A stretch of 64,000 nucleotides of DNA from Psychroserpens ponticola (lineage in GTDB: Bacteria; Bacteroidota; Bacteroidia; Flavobacteriales; Flavobacteriaceae), in NCBI RefSeq assembly GCF_023556315.2, contig NZ_CP116221.1:682001-746000 (forward strand), in the 5' to 3' direction. The translations under genes were made by a program, and so were the position numbers. Of the stretch, positions 47,530-56,916 are shown one piece after another. The notes below the pieces were generated by a model. The model saw nothing but the letters and a program-made list of their open reading frames with translations, was not told where the DNA came from and did not search any database. The first letter of the stretch is position 1, and every line of letters begins with the position of its first letter.

Positions 47530-47937
47530 TTAAGTTTTTGACATCTGTTTTTTAGCTATTGATGTTCCAACTAAAAACCCAACAAAAGCCAAAGCACCAT
47601 CCGAAATTGTGAACCATAGTTCTTTTGGTAACATGAAAATATTGAAAAAGGTTGCTGCTACCATAAGTAAACCAACAATATAGGCAGGAATCATACTCGT
47701 TTTAGAAATTAATCCAGCAACAAACATTCCTGCTGCAATTCCCATAAAATGACCAATGACAACAAAGATTTTTGAACCCATTGGTATTTGATCCATATTG
47801 TTTTTTATCCATTCCATATCCATAGGATTTGCATCTTCTGGTAACGGAAATAAATTTTGACCAATAAGTGATTCGAAAATATAAACAATTAAAGAGGCTA
47901 CAATTAACCCGATTATGGTTGCTAGAATATTTTTCAT
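47530..47937 (-). CDS. Four-helix membrane protein, hypothetical
   Basis: 135 residues. Four predicted transmembrane helices, about 5-23, 56-78, 85-104 and 110-130, with a loop carrying NLFPLPEDANPMDMEWI between helices one and two. Its order and size resemble a conserved small flavobacterial membrane protein family, but I cannot name it. It is convergent with the LRR gene. Function unknown. Confidence 0.75.
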   Translation of the reverse strand: MKNILATIIGLIVASLIVYIFESLIGQNLFPLPEDANPMDMEWIKNNMDQIPMGSKIFVVIGHFMGIAAGMFVAGLISKTSMIPAYIVGLLMVAATFFNIFMLPKELWFTISDGALAFVGFLVGTSIAKKQMSKT

Positions 47938-47973
47938 GATGCTGTTGTTTAATTAGTGGTTTCAAGGTAATAA

Positions 47974-48004
47974 AAAATCCCGAACGTTTTGTTCGGGATT
48001 TTTT
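47974..48004. terminator. Strong intrinsic terminator of secA
   Basis: AAAATCCCGAAC (47974-47985) and GTTCGGGATTTT (47991-48002), perfect 12-bp stem with a 5-base loop. It lies 3' of secA on the minus strand. Confidence 0.9.
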
Positions 48005-48032
48005 AGATTTATCACTTCGTTCTGAATGACAC
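48004..48032. repeat. Dispersed intergenic repeat fragment
   Basis: The minus strand reads GTCATTCAGAACGAAGTGA followed by AAATCT, the form of a repeat that is very common between flavobacterial genes. It relates to the units at 21782-21880. Confidence 0.5.
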
Positions 48033-48068
48033 AATATTAGTAATATTCAAATGTCACTTAGCTACTGA

Positions 48069-51000
48069 CTATTCTTCAATGAGAACCCATTCGCCTTTAG
48101 CGATTAAGGGTTCAGCTTGTTTGTATTTAACCGTTTTATTTTCACCACTCATAACATGCTTGATTGTCACACGATCATTACGACCAATTTTTGGTTTGTC
48201 GCGAACAATAGTTTCTACAACTTCTTGCTGACGTTGTGTGTTTCCTGCAGCTCTACTTTGTGCCGCACGTTCATCCATATTTGGGATTTCGTCTTTTTGA
48301 GTCTCTAATTTTTCTTGCTTACGTGCTTTAGCTTCTTGAATGTTGTTTTGAGTTTCAGTAGGTAATTCACCTTTAAATAAGAACGAAATAACATCCTTAT
48401 TTACCTGATCAATCATTTCTTTAAACAATTCAAAAGCTTCAAATTTGTAAATTAATAATGGATCTTTTTGCTCATGTACAGCTAATTGTACAGATTGCTT
48501 TAACTCATCCATTTTACGTAAATGTGTTTTCCAAGCGTCATCAACAATAGCTAAAGTAATGTTCTTTTCAAAATCGTTAATTAGCTGCGTTCCTTTGGTT
48601 TCGTATGCTTTCTCAAGATCTGTTACTACTTGTAAATTCTTAACACCATCTGTAAAAGGAACAACAATACGTTTGTATTGGTCACGCTGATTTAAATAAA
48701 CATTCTCAATCACAGGGAATGCTAATTCAGCATTACGTTGCATTTTTTGTCTGTAGTGCTCAAAAGCAGCTTTATATATTTTACCAGCGAGATCTTGAAC
48801 TGAAAGCTTTCCAAATTCAGCTTCAGAAATTGGAGAACTCATAGAGAAATATCTAATGAGTTCAAATTCGAAATTCTTGAAATCTTCAGCTTCTTTGTTT
48901 GTTGTAGCAATCCCTTCAGACGTATCGTAAATCATGTTTGCTAAATCCACACGAAGACGTTCTCCATGAAGTGCATGACGACGACGTTTGTAAACCACTT
49001 CACGCTGAGCATTCATCACATCATCATATTCTAATAAACGCTTACGAACACCAAACTGGTTTTCTTCTACTTTTTTCTGAGCACGTTCAATAGATTTTGA
49101 AATCATAGAATGCTGAATGACTTCACCTTCTTCTAATCCCATTTTATCCATCATTTTAGCAATTCGCTCACTACCAAAAAGACGCATTAAATTATCTTCT
49201 AAAGACACGTAAAACTGTGAACTACCAACATCACCTTGACGACCAGCACGACCACGTAACTGTCTGTCTACACGACGAGAATCATGACGTTCTGTACCAA
49301 CAATAGCTAAACCACCAGCGGCTTTTACTTCATCAGATAATTTAATGTCAGTACCACGACCAGCCATATTAGTTGCTATGGTTACTTGTCCAGAACGACC
49401 AGCTTCATCTACAATTTCTGCCTCTTTTTTGTGTTGTTTTGCATTTAAGACATTATGAGGAACTTTACGTTGCGCTAAAATTTTACCTAATAATTCCGAA
49501 ATATCTACAGAGGTTGTCCCAATTAATACTGGTCGTCCTGCTTGTGATAATTTGGTCACTTCATCAACGACAGCATTGTATTTTTCACGTTTTGTTTTGT
49601 ACACTAAATCTTGTCGGTCATCACGAGCAATGGGTCTGTTGGTTGGGATTTCAACCACATCTAATTTATAGATTTCCCAAAATTCTCCAGCTTCAGTAAC
49701 CGCAGTACCTGTCATACCAGAAAGTTTGCGATACATTCTAAAGTAATTCTGAAGGGTTACAGTTGCAAAAGTTTGCGTCGCATCTTCAATTTTTACATTT
49801 TCTTTTGCTTCTATCGCTTGGTGTAAACCGTCACTATAACGACGACCATCCATAATACGACCTGTTTGCTCATCGACAATCATGACTTTATTATCCATGA
49901 CAACATACTGAATATCCTTTTCGAATAACGCATAAGCTTTCAGTAATTGATTAAGTGTGTGGATGCGTTCAGATTTTATTCCGAATTCTCTAAATAAATC
50001 TTCTTTTTCAGCAGCTTCTTCTTCTTTAGAAAGTCCTTTAGCTTCAATTTTTGAGATTTCCATACCAATTTCTGGCATGACAAAGAAATCTGGATTGTCT
50101 TTACCAGACAAATATTCAACACCTTTATCAGTTAATTCAACCTGATTATTTTTTTCTTCGATAACGTAGTAGAGCTCTGCATCAACTTTCGGCATTTCTC
50201 TATTGTTATCTTGCATATAGAAGTTTTCAGTCTTCTGAAGTAATGCTTTTATACCTTCTTCACTTAAGAATTTAATTAAAGCTTTGTTCTTTGGAATACC
50301 TCTGTAAGCTCTTAATAATAAGAAACCACCTTCTTTTGTGTCTCCTTCTGCAATAAGTTTTTTTGCTTCGGCCAAAACACCAACAAGTTCTTTCTTTTGA
50401 ACATTTGAAATGTCATCAACTTTAGGTTTCAATTCTGTAAACTCATGACGATCTCCTTGAGGAATTGGTCCAGAAATAATTAATGGTGTACGTGCATCAT
50501 CGACTAATACAGAATCGACTTCATCGACAATGGCATAATGATGTGGACGTTGCACTAAATCATCTGGCGAATGTGCCATATTATCTCTTAAGTAATCAAA
50601 ACCAAATTCATTATTGGTTCCGTAAGTGATATCTGCTCTGTAAGCTTTACGTCTAGCTTCAGAGTTTGGTTGGTGGTAATCAATACAATCTATGCTCATT
50701 CCGTGAAACTGGAAAATAGGAGCCATCCATGCACTATCACGTTTTGCTAAGTAATCATTTACAGTAACTAAGTGGACACCTTTTCCTGCTAAAGCATTTA
50801 GATATACAGGAAGTGTTGCTACTAAGGTTTTACCTTCACCAGTTTGCATCTCTGCAATTTTACCTTGATGCATTGCTGCACCACCAATTAGCTGAACATC
50901 ATAATGAATCATGTCCCAAGTAATGGCTTTACCAGCAGCATCCCAAGAATTTGACCAAATGGCTTGATCACCTTGTAAGGTTACATAGTCTTTATCACCA

Positions 51001-51422
51001 GAAACCAAACGATCAAATTCACTAGCTTGAACAGGGATTTCAGTATTGTGAACAAAACGTTTTGCTGTTTCTTTAACCACTGCAAAAGCTTCAGGCATAA
51101 TAGCGTTTAAAACACCTTCAGTAACTTCGTAGATGTCGTCTTTAATTTTATCAATAGATTCGTAGATGTCTTCTCTTTTGTCGATATCATCAGTGTCTTC
51201 TGCATCTTTCAATAATTGATCAATCTCGTTTTGTAGAGGCTTGCGAGCTTCAGCAATTTTTGCTTTAAACTCTGCTGTTTTTGCCCTTAACTCATCATGT
51301 GATAATTGCTCAAGAGCGCCTTCAAATGATTTCACTTGTTCTACAATAGGAGAGAGTGCCTTAACATCTTGTTTGGCTTTATCTCCTACAAATACTTTTA
51401 ATACTGAATTTAAAAAACTCAT
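48069..51422 (-). CDS. secA: Preprotein translocase ATPase SecA
   Basis: 1117 residues, about 200 longer than the E. coli protein but normal for Bacteroidota. Motor motifs: MQTGEGKTLVA (Walker A), VDEVDSVLVDDARTPLIISG (Walker B region), GTSVDISELLG, and ATNMAGRGTDIKL with RQLRGRAGRQGD in NBD2. The C-terminal end (KYKQAEPLIAKGEWVLIEE) lacks the Cys-rich zinc motif that binds SecB. Essential for export through SecYEG. A -7 element TATCTTTG (51495-51488) and two hairpins sit in its leader. Confidence 0.96.
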   Translation of the reverse strand: MSFLNSVLKVFVGDKAKQDVKALSPIVEQVKSFEGALEQLSHDELRAKTAEFKAKIAEARKPLQNEIDQLLKDAEDTDDIDKREDIYESIDKIKDDIYEVTEGVLNAIMPEAFAVVKETAKRFVHNTEIPVQASEFDRLVSGDKDYVTLQGDQAIWSNSWDAAGKAITWDMIHYDVQLIGGAAMHQGKIAEMQTGEGKTLVATLPVYLNALAGKGVHLVTVNDYLAKRDSAWMAPIFQFHGMSIDCIDYHQPNSEARRKAYRADITYGTNNEFGFDYLRDNMAHSPDDLVQRPHHYAIVDEVDSVLVDDARTPLIISGPIPQGDRHEFTELKPKVDDISNVQKKELVGVLAEAKKLIAEGDTKEGGFLLLRAYRGIPKNKALIKFLSEEGIKALLQKTENFYMQDNNREMPKVDAELYYVIEEKNNQVELTDKGVEYLSGKDNPDFFVMPEIGMEISKIEAKGLSKEEEAAEKEDLFREFGIKSERIHTLNQLLKAYALFEKDIQYVVMDNKVMIVDEQTGRIMDGRRYSDGLHQAIEAKENVKIEDATQTFATVTLQNYFRMYRKLSGMTGTAVTEAGEFWEIYKLDVVEIPTNRPIARDDRQDLVYKTKREKYNAVVDEVTKLSQAGRPVLIGTTSVDISELLGKILAQRKVPHNVLNAKQHKKEAEIVDEAGRSGQVTIATNMAGRGTDIKLSDEVKAAGGLAIVGTERHDSRRVDRQLRGRAGRQGDVGSSQFYVSLEDNLMRLFGSERIAKMMDKMGLEEGEVIQHSMISKSIERAQKKVEENQFGVRKRLLEYDDVMNAQREVVYKRRRHALHGERLRVDLANMIYDTSEGIATTNKEAEDFKNFEFELIRYFSMSSPISEAEFGKLSVQDLAGKIYKAAFEHYRQKMQRNAELAFPVIENVYLNQRDQYKRIVVPFTDGVKNLQVVTDLEKAYETKGTQLINDFEKNITLAIVDDAWKTHLRKMDELKQSVQLAVHEQKDPLLIYKFEAFELFKEMIDQVNKDVISFLFKGELPTETQNNIQEAKARKQEKLETQKDEIPNMDERAAQSRAAGNTQRQQEVVETIVRDKPKIGRNDRVTIKHVMSGENKTVKYKQAEPLIAKGEWVLIEE

Positions 51423-51445
51423 TGGTGTTTATTTATTTTATTTAG

Positions 51446-51487
51446 AAACGTTGTGTTCAACGTTTTATCTTCTAGGTTTAAGAACCT
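51446..51487 (-). promoter_or_regulatory. Structured leader of secA: two hairpins
   Basis: AAACGTTG (51446-51453) and CAACGTTT (51458-51465) form a perfect 8-bp stem. AGGTT (51474-51478) and AACCT (51483-51487) form a second short stem. Both lie between the -7 element and the secA ATG, so they would be in the mRNA leader. Confidence 0.45.
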
Positions 51488-51495
51488 CAAAGATA
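51488..51495 (-). promoter_or_regulatory. -7 element of secA
   Basis: The minus strand reads TATCTTTG, an exact TAnnTTTG match about 65 bases before the ATG. No -33 TTG at normal spacing. Confidence 0.4.
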
Positions 51496-51532
51496 TGATT
51501 TGTGTTATTTATTTTGAAAGATTAAGGCACAA

Positions 51533-51557
51533 AAAAAGTCTCTAAATGAGACTTTTT
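51533..51557 (-). terminator. Intrinsic terminator of the DUF2795 gene
   Basis: AAAAAGTCTC (51533-51542) and GAGACTTTTT (51548-51557), perfect 10-bp stem, 5-base loop. It lies between the DUF2795 gene and the secA promoter. Confidence 0.8.
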
Positions 51558-51599
51558 ACGTTTCTTATATCGAAAAGATAATTTTCATTTCAATGATCT

Positions 51600-51821
51600 T
51601 TAATACTCGTCTTCATTCCAGAGATAATCTTCGTCAGTTGGGTAATCTGACCAAATTTCTTCAATGGAATCGTATGAGTCGCCTTCGTCTTCTATCGCTT
51701 GTAGATTTTCAACAACTTCTAATGGAGCTCCTGTTCTAATTGCGTAATCGATTAATTCGTCCTTTGTTGCTGGCCAAGGCGCATCACTTAAATACGATGC
51801 TAATTCTAATGTCCAATACAT
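51600..51821 (-). CDS. DUF2795 family small protein
   Basis: 73 residues. MYWTLELASYLSDAPWPATKDELIDYAIRTGAPLEVVENLQAI fits the DUF2795 fold, a small helical domain; the tail is very acidic (YPTDEDYLWNEDEY). No signal or membrane segment, so cytoplasmic. Own terminator downstream. In Bacteroidota it is often next to secA. Function unknown. Confidence 0.85.
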   Translation of the reverse strand: MYWTLELASYLSDAPWPATKDELIDYAIRTGAPLEVVENLQAIEDEGDSYDSIEEIWSDYPTDEDYLWNEDEY

Positions 51822-51973
51822 TTCTTAATGGTGTTTATTTTTTGCAAAAATAAAATTATAGTTCATAAAGCCAAGAAAAAATCGAATTAATTAAATAATA
51901 ATTTAAAGAACGTATACTTTTTTATTGAATTTAAGCCTAGTAGAACTGATACTTTATTCTGCAAAGTGGTACT

Positions 51974-52549
51974 TTAAGATTCTTTTTGAGGAATCCATTT
52001 TACTTCTTCGGCTTGTAAGTCATAAGACAACTTTCGTGCCAATACAAATAGGTAGTCAGAAAGTCGGTTTAAGTACTTCAAACTTTCAGGTTGAAACGGT
52101 TCGATATCGTTAAGCGCACTTGCTAAACGTTCGGCTCTTCTGCAAACACAACGTGCTATGTGACAGAATGACACAGTTTGATGTCCTCCAGGTAGAACGA
52201 AGTGTGTCATTGGAGGCAATGCTTCGTTCATGGTATCCATTTCTTGTTCTAGTTTGGTTATATGTGATTCAGAAACCTTCGGAATGTTTAAGCGTTCTTT
52301 TCCATTTTTTAAAACAGATTTTTCGGGATCTGTAGCTAAAATGGCACCAACTGTAAATAATTTATCTTGAATATCCATCAAAACCGCTTTGTAGTGTTGG
52401 TTTATGTCTTGATCCCTTATGAGTCCTAAATGTGAATTGAGTTCATCAACGGTTCCATAACTTTCAATTCTAATATGATGTTTAGGAACACGCGTACCAC
52501 CAAAAAGAGCAGTAGTCCCTTTATCACCTGTTTTTGTATATATTTTCAT
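51974..52549 (-). CDS. ATP:corrinoid adenosyltransferase (PduO type)
   Basis: 191 residues with the PduO-type motifs: TKTGDKGTTALFGGTRVPK (ATP-binding N-terminus), ESYGTVDELNSHLG, and HIARCVCRRAERLASAL (R-x-E segment of the active site). Reaction: cob(I)alamin + ATP to adenosylcobalamin. Together with meaB at 38760 it points to a B12-dependent methylmalonyl-CoA mutase elsewhere. Stand-alone gene. Confidence 0.93.
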   Translation of the reverse strand: MKIYTKTGDKGTTALFGGTRVPKHHIRIESYGTVDELNSHLGLIRDQDINQHYKAVLMDIQDKLFTVGAILATDPEKSVLKNGKERLNIPKVSESHITKLEQEMDTMNEALPPMTHFVLPGGHQTVSFCHIARCVCRRAERLASALNDIEPFQPESLKYLNRLSDYLFVLARKLSYDLQAEEVKWIPQKES

Positions 52550-52556
52550 ATATGCA

Positions 52557-52586
52557 AGTTAAAAGTTATAAGTTAAAAGTTAAAAG
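52557..52586. repeat. Short AGTTAAAA tandem repeat
   Basis: Four imperfect copies of AGTTAAAA/AGTTATA in the gap between the adenosyltransferase and the ABC ATPase gene, a sequence often seen between flavobacterial genes. Confidence 0.5.
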
Positions 52587-52615
52587 GTTTGCTAGAAATT
52601 GTTTAAGCATAAACA

Positions 52616-53299
52616 CTAATTTCTTGTATCACTTTCAATCAAACCATCCCTTAAACGAATCACACGTTTAGCGTGTGCAGCAATATCTTCTTCGTGAGTT
52701 ACCATAATTACAGTATTTCCTGCTTTATGTATGTCGTCAAAAAGAGACATGATTTCATGGCCAGTTTTAGAATCTAAATTTCCAGTAGGTTCATCTGCTA
52801 GTATAATGGATGGTTTATTTACTAAGGCACGACCAACAGCAACACGTTGACGTTGTCCTCCAGAAAGTTGATTGGGTTTATGATCCATACGATCTGCAAG
52901 ACCTACATCAGTTAAAACCTCTTCAGCACGTTTGTTTCTATCCGATTTTGACATTCCAGCATATACCATTGGTAAGGCTACATTGTCTAATGCAGTTGTT
53001 CTTGGTAATAAGTTAAAGGTTTGAAATACGAAACCAATTTCGGTATTTCTGATATCAGCGAGTTCATCATCACTCATTGTGCTTACATCATTTCCGTTAA
53101 GAATATAGGAACCTGCTGTAGGAGTATCTAAACATCCTAACAAGTTCATTAGAGTAGATTTTCCTGAGCCTGAAGGTCCCATAATGGCAACATAGTCACC
53201 AAGCTCGATATCTAAATCGATACCTTTTAAAACATGAACTATTTCTTCTCCGAGTTGAAAATCACGAATGATGTCTCTAATTTCAATGACGTTACTCAT
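52616..53299 (-). CDS. ABC transporter ATP-binding protein (LolD/MacB type)
   Basis: 227 residues from the ATG at 53299. The frame runs 22 codons further upstream, but [14 protein letters not shown] is the normal family N-terminus. Walker [10 protein letters not shown], signature [15 protein letters not shown], Walker [17 protein letters not shown]-loop VTHEED. The D-S-K-T-G after Walker B is typical of the LolD/MacB subfamily that works with FtsX-like permeases. No permease gene next to it. Substrate not known. Confidence 0.92.
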   Translation of the reverse strand: MSNVIEIRDIIRDFQLGEEIVHVLKGIDLDIELGDYVAIMGPSGSGKSTLMNLLGCLDTPTAGSYILNGNDVSTMSDDELADIRNTEIGFVFQTFNLLPRTTALDNVALPMVYAGMSKSDRNKRAEEVLTDVGLADRMDHKPNQLSGGQRQRVAVGRALVNKPSIILADEPTGNLDSKTGHEIMSLFDDIHKAGNTVIMVTHEEDIAAHAKRVIRLRDGLIESDTRN

Positions 53300-53374
53300 T
53301 ATAAAATTGGTTTTTAATTGATGTTTCTGCAAGATACAGATTCCTCTCCATAAGACGCAATACATTAGTGCTTG

Positions 53375-54145
53375 TTACAATCTAACCGTAAAATTTTCTT
53401 TGACTTGTTCTTTTCTGAAAAATACAAATCCCCAAAAAAAGGTATCTATGGTTACTGTAACTTTTGAATGTGATTTGATAACCTCCCAAGCTTCAACCAT
53501 ATCTTTCGACCAATGAATATCATCAAAAATGAAGATAGAATCGTTATGTGCTTTATCAATTAGGTTGTTAAAATATTTCAAGGTCGCTTCTTTATTATGA
53601 TTGCCATCAAGGAATACCAAATCAAAATTGTCGTCTTTTAATTCTGAAAGTGCTTTGTCAAATTCTCCAGTTATTAGAGTAATATTATTTATATTAAAAG
53701 TGCTAAGTTGTTTTTTTGTTACATCTGAAATATTCGGACAACCTTCAATGGAAATTACTTGGTTTTCAGAATGACCTATTGCTAGAGCTTGAGTAGCTAT
53801 TCCTAACGATGTTCCTAATTCTAAAGTATGCTGAGGTTTGAAATAGTGAACAATTCTATAGAGTAGTTGGGTTCTTTTTAGTGTTGAGCCTGAGGTTTTT
53901 GCGATAGAATTAATGGCTCTTAAATTAGATTTGAATATTCTAGAACCTGCACCAAAGTCTGTGATTTCAATTTGTTTTTTGTTTTTTAATATGGATGCTT
54001 TATAGGTTGATAATTTAGAGTATGCATTGTATTTTGTTTTGTCATAAAAACATTTGGTCACCAAATCATAAACAAAAGGTGAATGTACACCATGTTGATT
54101 GGTGGATTTGAATAAAAACGTTATGTATTCAATAATTTGAAACAT
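53375..54145 (-). CDS. SAM-dependent methyltransferase
   Basis: 256 residues, class I methyltransferase fold. Motif I TLELGTSLGIATQALAIG binds SAM, and LVFLDGNHNKEATLKYF is the motif II region (the acidic residue and DGNH are typical of O-methyltransferase-like proteins). Ends 9 bases before the alternative start of the ABC ATPase gene and 3 bases after the ABC-F gene's stop in the same direction. Substrate unknown. Confidence 0.83.
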   Translation of the reverse strand: MFQIIEYITFLFKSTNQHGVHSPFVYDLVTKCFYDKTKYNAYSKLSTYKASILKNKKQIEITDFGAGSRIFKSNLRAINSIAKTSGSTLKRTQLLYRIVHYFKPQHTLELGTSLGIATQALAIGHSENQVISIEGCPNISDVTKKQLSTFNINNITLITGEFDKALSELKDDNFDLVFLDGNHNKEATLKYFNNLIDKAHNDSIFIFDDIHWSKDMVEAWEVIKSHSKVTVTIDTFFWGFVFFRKEQVKENFTVRL

Positions 54146-54148
54146 GAA

Positions 54149-56017
54149 TTAGGATTCAAACTTTTCAGATAATTCAAACCAACGCATCTCTTTATATTCA
54201 ATATCAGTTATTATTTTTTGAAGTTGTTGAGATAACTCATTTATTTTGTCTTGAGGAAGACTTGTATCATTAAATTGTTCTTCTAAAGCTTTTTTGTCTA
54301 GTTCTAAAGAGCGAATTTTACTTTCTAAGTTTTTATATTCCTTCTGCTCATTATAAGATAATTTTTGAGCTTTATTTTGGTTATCCTTTTTTTCTGAAAT
54401 AGAATTTTCTTTGACTTCTAATTTTATTTCTGGAGGCTTTGAAGATTCATATTCGCGATAATCAGAATAATTTCCTGGAAAATCTTGAACTTCGCCATTA
54501 CCTTGAAAGACAAAAAGGTGATCTACTATTTTGTCCATAAAATATCGATCATGAGAAACTACTAAAAGACAACCCGGAAAGTCGAGCAAGAATTCTTCGA
54601 GAATATTTAATGTTACAATGTCTAAATCATTAGTTGGTTCATCAAGGATCAAAAAGTTAGGATTCTGAATTAAAACCGTACAGAGATATAAGCGTTTTTG
54701 TTCGCCACCACTTAGCTTTTCAACATAATCGTGTTGTTTTTTTCCGTCAAAAAGAAAGCGTTCTAATAATTGTTTTGCACTAATTTGTCTGCCTTTTGCT
54801 AAGGGAATAAATTCTCCAAACTCTTTAATAACATCTATTACTTTTTGTCCTGACTTGACTTCGATTCCACCTTGAGTATAATATCCGAATTTTACAGTGT
54901 CACCAAGAATAATTTTCCCAGAATCAGGTTGCATGGTATTTGTTAGCATATTAAGAAACGTTGATTTTCCTGTTCCATTTTTTCCTATGATGCCAATACG
55001 TTCTCCTTGTTTGAACACATACTCAAATTTGTCAAGAATTACTTTATCTTCAAATGCTTTTGAAACTTTATGGAATTCTGCGACTTTACTGCCTAGACGT
55101 ACCATATTAATTTCTAGTTCTACTTTATGATCATTTCGACGTTGATGTGCACGTTTTTTTATGTCTGAAAAATCATCTATCCTAGATTTAGACTTTGTTG
55201 TTCTCGCTTTAGGTTGACGACGCATCCACTCTAATTCTTTTTTGAACAATTGTTTTGCTTTTCCTGTTTCAACCTGTTCTTGTTGAATACGTGCTTCCTT
55301 ATTTTCTAGATAGTAAGAATAGTTACCTTTATAAGTATATAGTTTTCCGTGGTCAAGTTCAATGATTTCATTACATACACGTTCTAAAAAGTAACGATCA
55401 TGAGTGACCATGAACAATGTAAACTGCGATTTCGCAAAATATTGCTCTAACCATTCAATCATTTCTAAATCAAGATGATTGGTTGGCTCATCTAGCACTA
55501 GAACATCTGGATTGCTGATTAAAGCTTGTGCTAAAGCGAGGCGTTTTAATTGTCCGCCAGACATTGTACTAATTTTTTGATCGAGATTGTCTAGTTTAAG
55601 TTGCGATAAAATTTGTTTAAACTGAAGCTCAAATTCCCAAGCGTTATGTATGTCCATTTGTTCAAAAGCTTTTTGGTAAGCTTCTGTGTCATCAGGATTC
55701 AATAAGGCTTTTTCATAGTTTTCGATGATTTTTAATTGTGGAGAATCTGAATTAAAAATGGTGTCATTTATGGTAAGGTTATTATCAAAATGAGGCGACT
55801 GTGATAAAAAGGAGATTCGTAAGCCATTTCGCATGACGACTTGACCAGAATCAGGAGAGTCGTCACCAGATAAAATATTTAAAATAGAAGTCTTACCGCT
55901 TCCGTTTTTAGCAACGAATGCAGTTTTGTCATCTTTATGAATACTAAAAGAGAGATTAGAAAAAAGTTCTAATTCGCCATAGGATTTCGATATGTTTTCA
56001 ACAGTTATATAATTCAA
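54149..56017 (-). CDS. ABC-F family ATPase (Uup/EttA-like)
   Basis: 622 residues with two ABC domains and no membrane segment: Walker A GSGKTSILNIL and GTGKSTFLNML; signatures MSGGQLKRLALAQALI and LSGGEQKRLYLCTVLI; Walker B VLVLDEPTNHLDL and FLILDEPTNDLDI. A linker between the domains and a C-terminal coiled-coil (about 550-620, KNLESKIRSLELDKKALEEQ) match the Uup group. ABC-F proteins act on the ribosome or with DNA. Divergent from the polysaccharide operon at 56121. Confidence 0.93.
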   Translation of the reverse strand: MNYITVENISKSYGELELFSNLSFSIHKDDKTAFVAKNGSGKTSILNILSGDDSPDSGQVVMRNGLRISFLSQSPHFDNNLTINDTIFNSDSPQLKIIENYEKALLNPDDTEAYQKAFEQMDIHNAWEFELQFKQILSQLKLDNLDQKISTMSGGQLKRLALAQALISNPDVLVLDEPTNHLDLEMIEWLEQYFAKSQFTLFMVTHDRYFLERVCNEIIELDHGKLYTYKGNYSYYLENKEARIQQEQVETGKAKQLFKKELEWMRRQPKARTTKSKSRIDDFSDIKKRAHQRRNDHKVELEINMVRLGSKVAEFHKVSKAFEDKVILDKFEYVFKQGERIGIIGKNGTGKSTFLNMLTNTMQPDSGKIILGDTVKFGYYTQGGIEVKSGQKVIDVIKEFGEFIPLAKGRQISAKQLLERFLFDGKKQHDYVEKLSGGEQKRLYLCTVLIQNPNFLILDEPTNDLDIVTLNILEEFLLDFPGCLLVVSHDRYFMDKIVDHLFVFQGNGEVQDFPGNYSDYREYESSKPPEIKLEVKENSISEKKDNQNKAQKLSYNEQKEYKNLESKIRSLELDKKALEEQFNDTSLPQDKINELSQQLQKIITDIEYKEMRWFELSEKFES

Positions 56018-56069
56018 ATCAAATTTTTTACAAAGAAAAGGATATTACTCAAAAATACTGCGAATAGTT

Positions 56070-56098
56070 TTGATATTAATGGTGATAAGTTATATTTG
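56070..56098 (+). promoter_or_regulatory. Full Bacteroidota promoter (TTG-N18-TATATTTG) of the polysaccharide operon
   Basis: TTG at 56070-56072, an 18-base spacer, then TATATTTG at 56091-56098. The predicted transcript start is near 56103, 18 bases before the ATG at 56121, which rules out the earlier ATG at 56070 as the start of the first gene. Confidence 0.65.
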
Positions 56099-56120
56099 TC
56101 AAGCAACAAGTAAATTTACA

Positions 56121-56915
56121 ATGAATAGACTATTATTGCTTACAGGATTGTTACTTTGTGTCTTGTCTACATCATGTATCCCTCACAAGGATATTGTTTA
56201 TCTGCAAGAGAAAGATAAACCTTCAGACTCAACACAAGTAATGGTTGAACAGCAGAAGCCTTACCGAGTTCAGATTAATGATATTTTGAATGTTAGAGTA
56301 AAAGCTTTAGATCAAGAAACAGTAACAATTTTAAATCCAGCTGGAGATGGGAATTTAAATGCAGATAGTGCAGAACGAGCTTATTTTGATGGGTTCACTG
56401 TTGATATGCATGGAAATATTCGCATTCCTACTTTGGGTAAAATTAATGTCCTCGGATTTACATGTGAAGACATTGAAAAACGTATTGAAAAGCAGCTTTT
56501 AGATGAGCAATTTAAAGAAACTGCAAATATTTTTGTTACAGTTAAATTGGCTGGTTTACGTTTTACTGTGAATGGAGAAGTTGGTTCACCTGGAACTATA
56601 ACGCTTTTTCAGGAGCGCGTTAATATTTTTGAGGCTATAGCAAATTCTGGAGAAATACCCGTTTCAGGTAATCGAAAAGAAGTGCAAATAATTAGACAAT
56701 ATCCTCAAGGTCAAAAAATACATACTTTAGATTTAACAGATGTTGCTGTTATGAAATCTCCATATTATTACATCCAGCCAAATGATGTTATTTATGTTAG
56801 ACCATTAAAGCAGAAAACTTGGGGAACTGGTACTACTGGACGTGAATCGTTAACGACTATAATATCTATTTTAAGTTTACTAACTACTACCATTTTGTTA
56901 ATTAATAGAGCATAG
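56121..56915 (+). CDS. Polysaccharide export outer-membrane lipoprotein (Wza-like)
   Basis: 264 residues from the ATG at 56121, chosen because the signal peptide MNRLLLLTGLLLCVLSTSC gives a lipobox with Cys19 and because the promoter places the transcript start just upstream. The Poly_export domain begins PYRVQINDILNVRVKAL, and an SLBB domain follows (FTVNGEVGSPGTITLFQERV). A C-terminal helix (TTIISILSLLTTTILLI) would cross the outer membrane as in Wza. Function: channel for exported exopolysaccharide. First gene of the cluster; Wzc follows after 1 base. Confidence 0.93.
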   Translation: MNRLLLLTGLLLCVLSTSCIPHKDIVYLQEKDKPSDSTQVMVEQQKPYRVQINDILNVRVKALDQETVTILNPAGDGNLNADSAERAYFDGFTVDMHGNIRIPTLGKINVLGFTCEDIEKRIEKQLLDEQFKETANIFVTVKLAGLRFTVNGEVGSPGTITLFQERVNIFEAIANSGEIPVSGNRKEVQIIRQYPQGQKIHTLDLTDVAVMKSPYYYIQPNDVIYVRPLKQKTWGTGTTGRESLTTIISILSLLTTTILLINRA

Positions 56916-56916
56916 C

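Noticed and set aside
47702-48034. 110-residue minus-strand frame with a MCHSERSDKSKKSRTKRSG start
   Set aside because: It reads through the intergenic repeat, the secA terminator and the wrong frame of the four-helix membrane protein; not a gene.
49373-49699. 108-residue plus-strand frame
   Set aside because: Antisense to secA, no domain.
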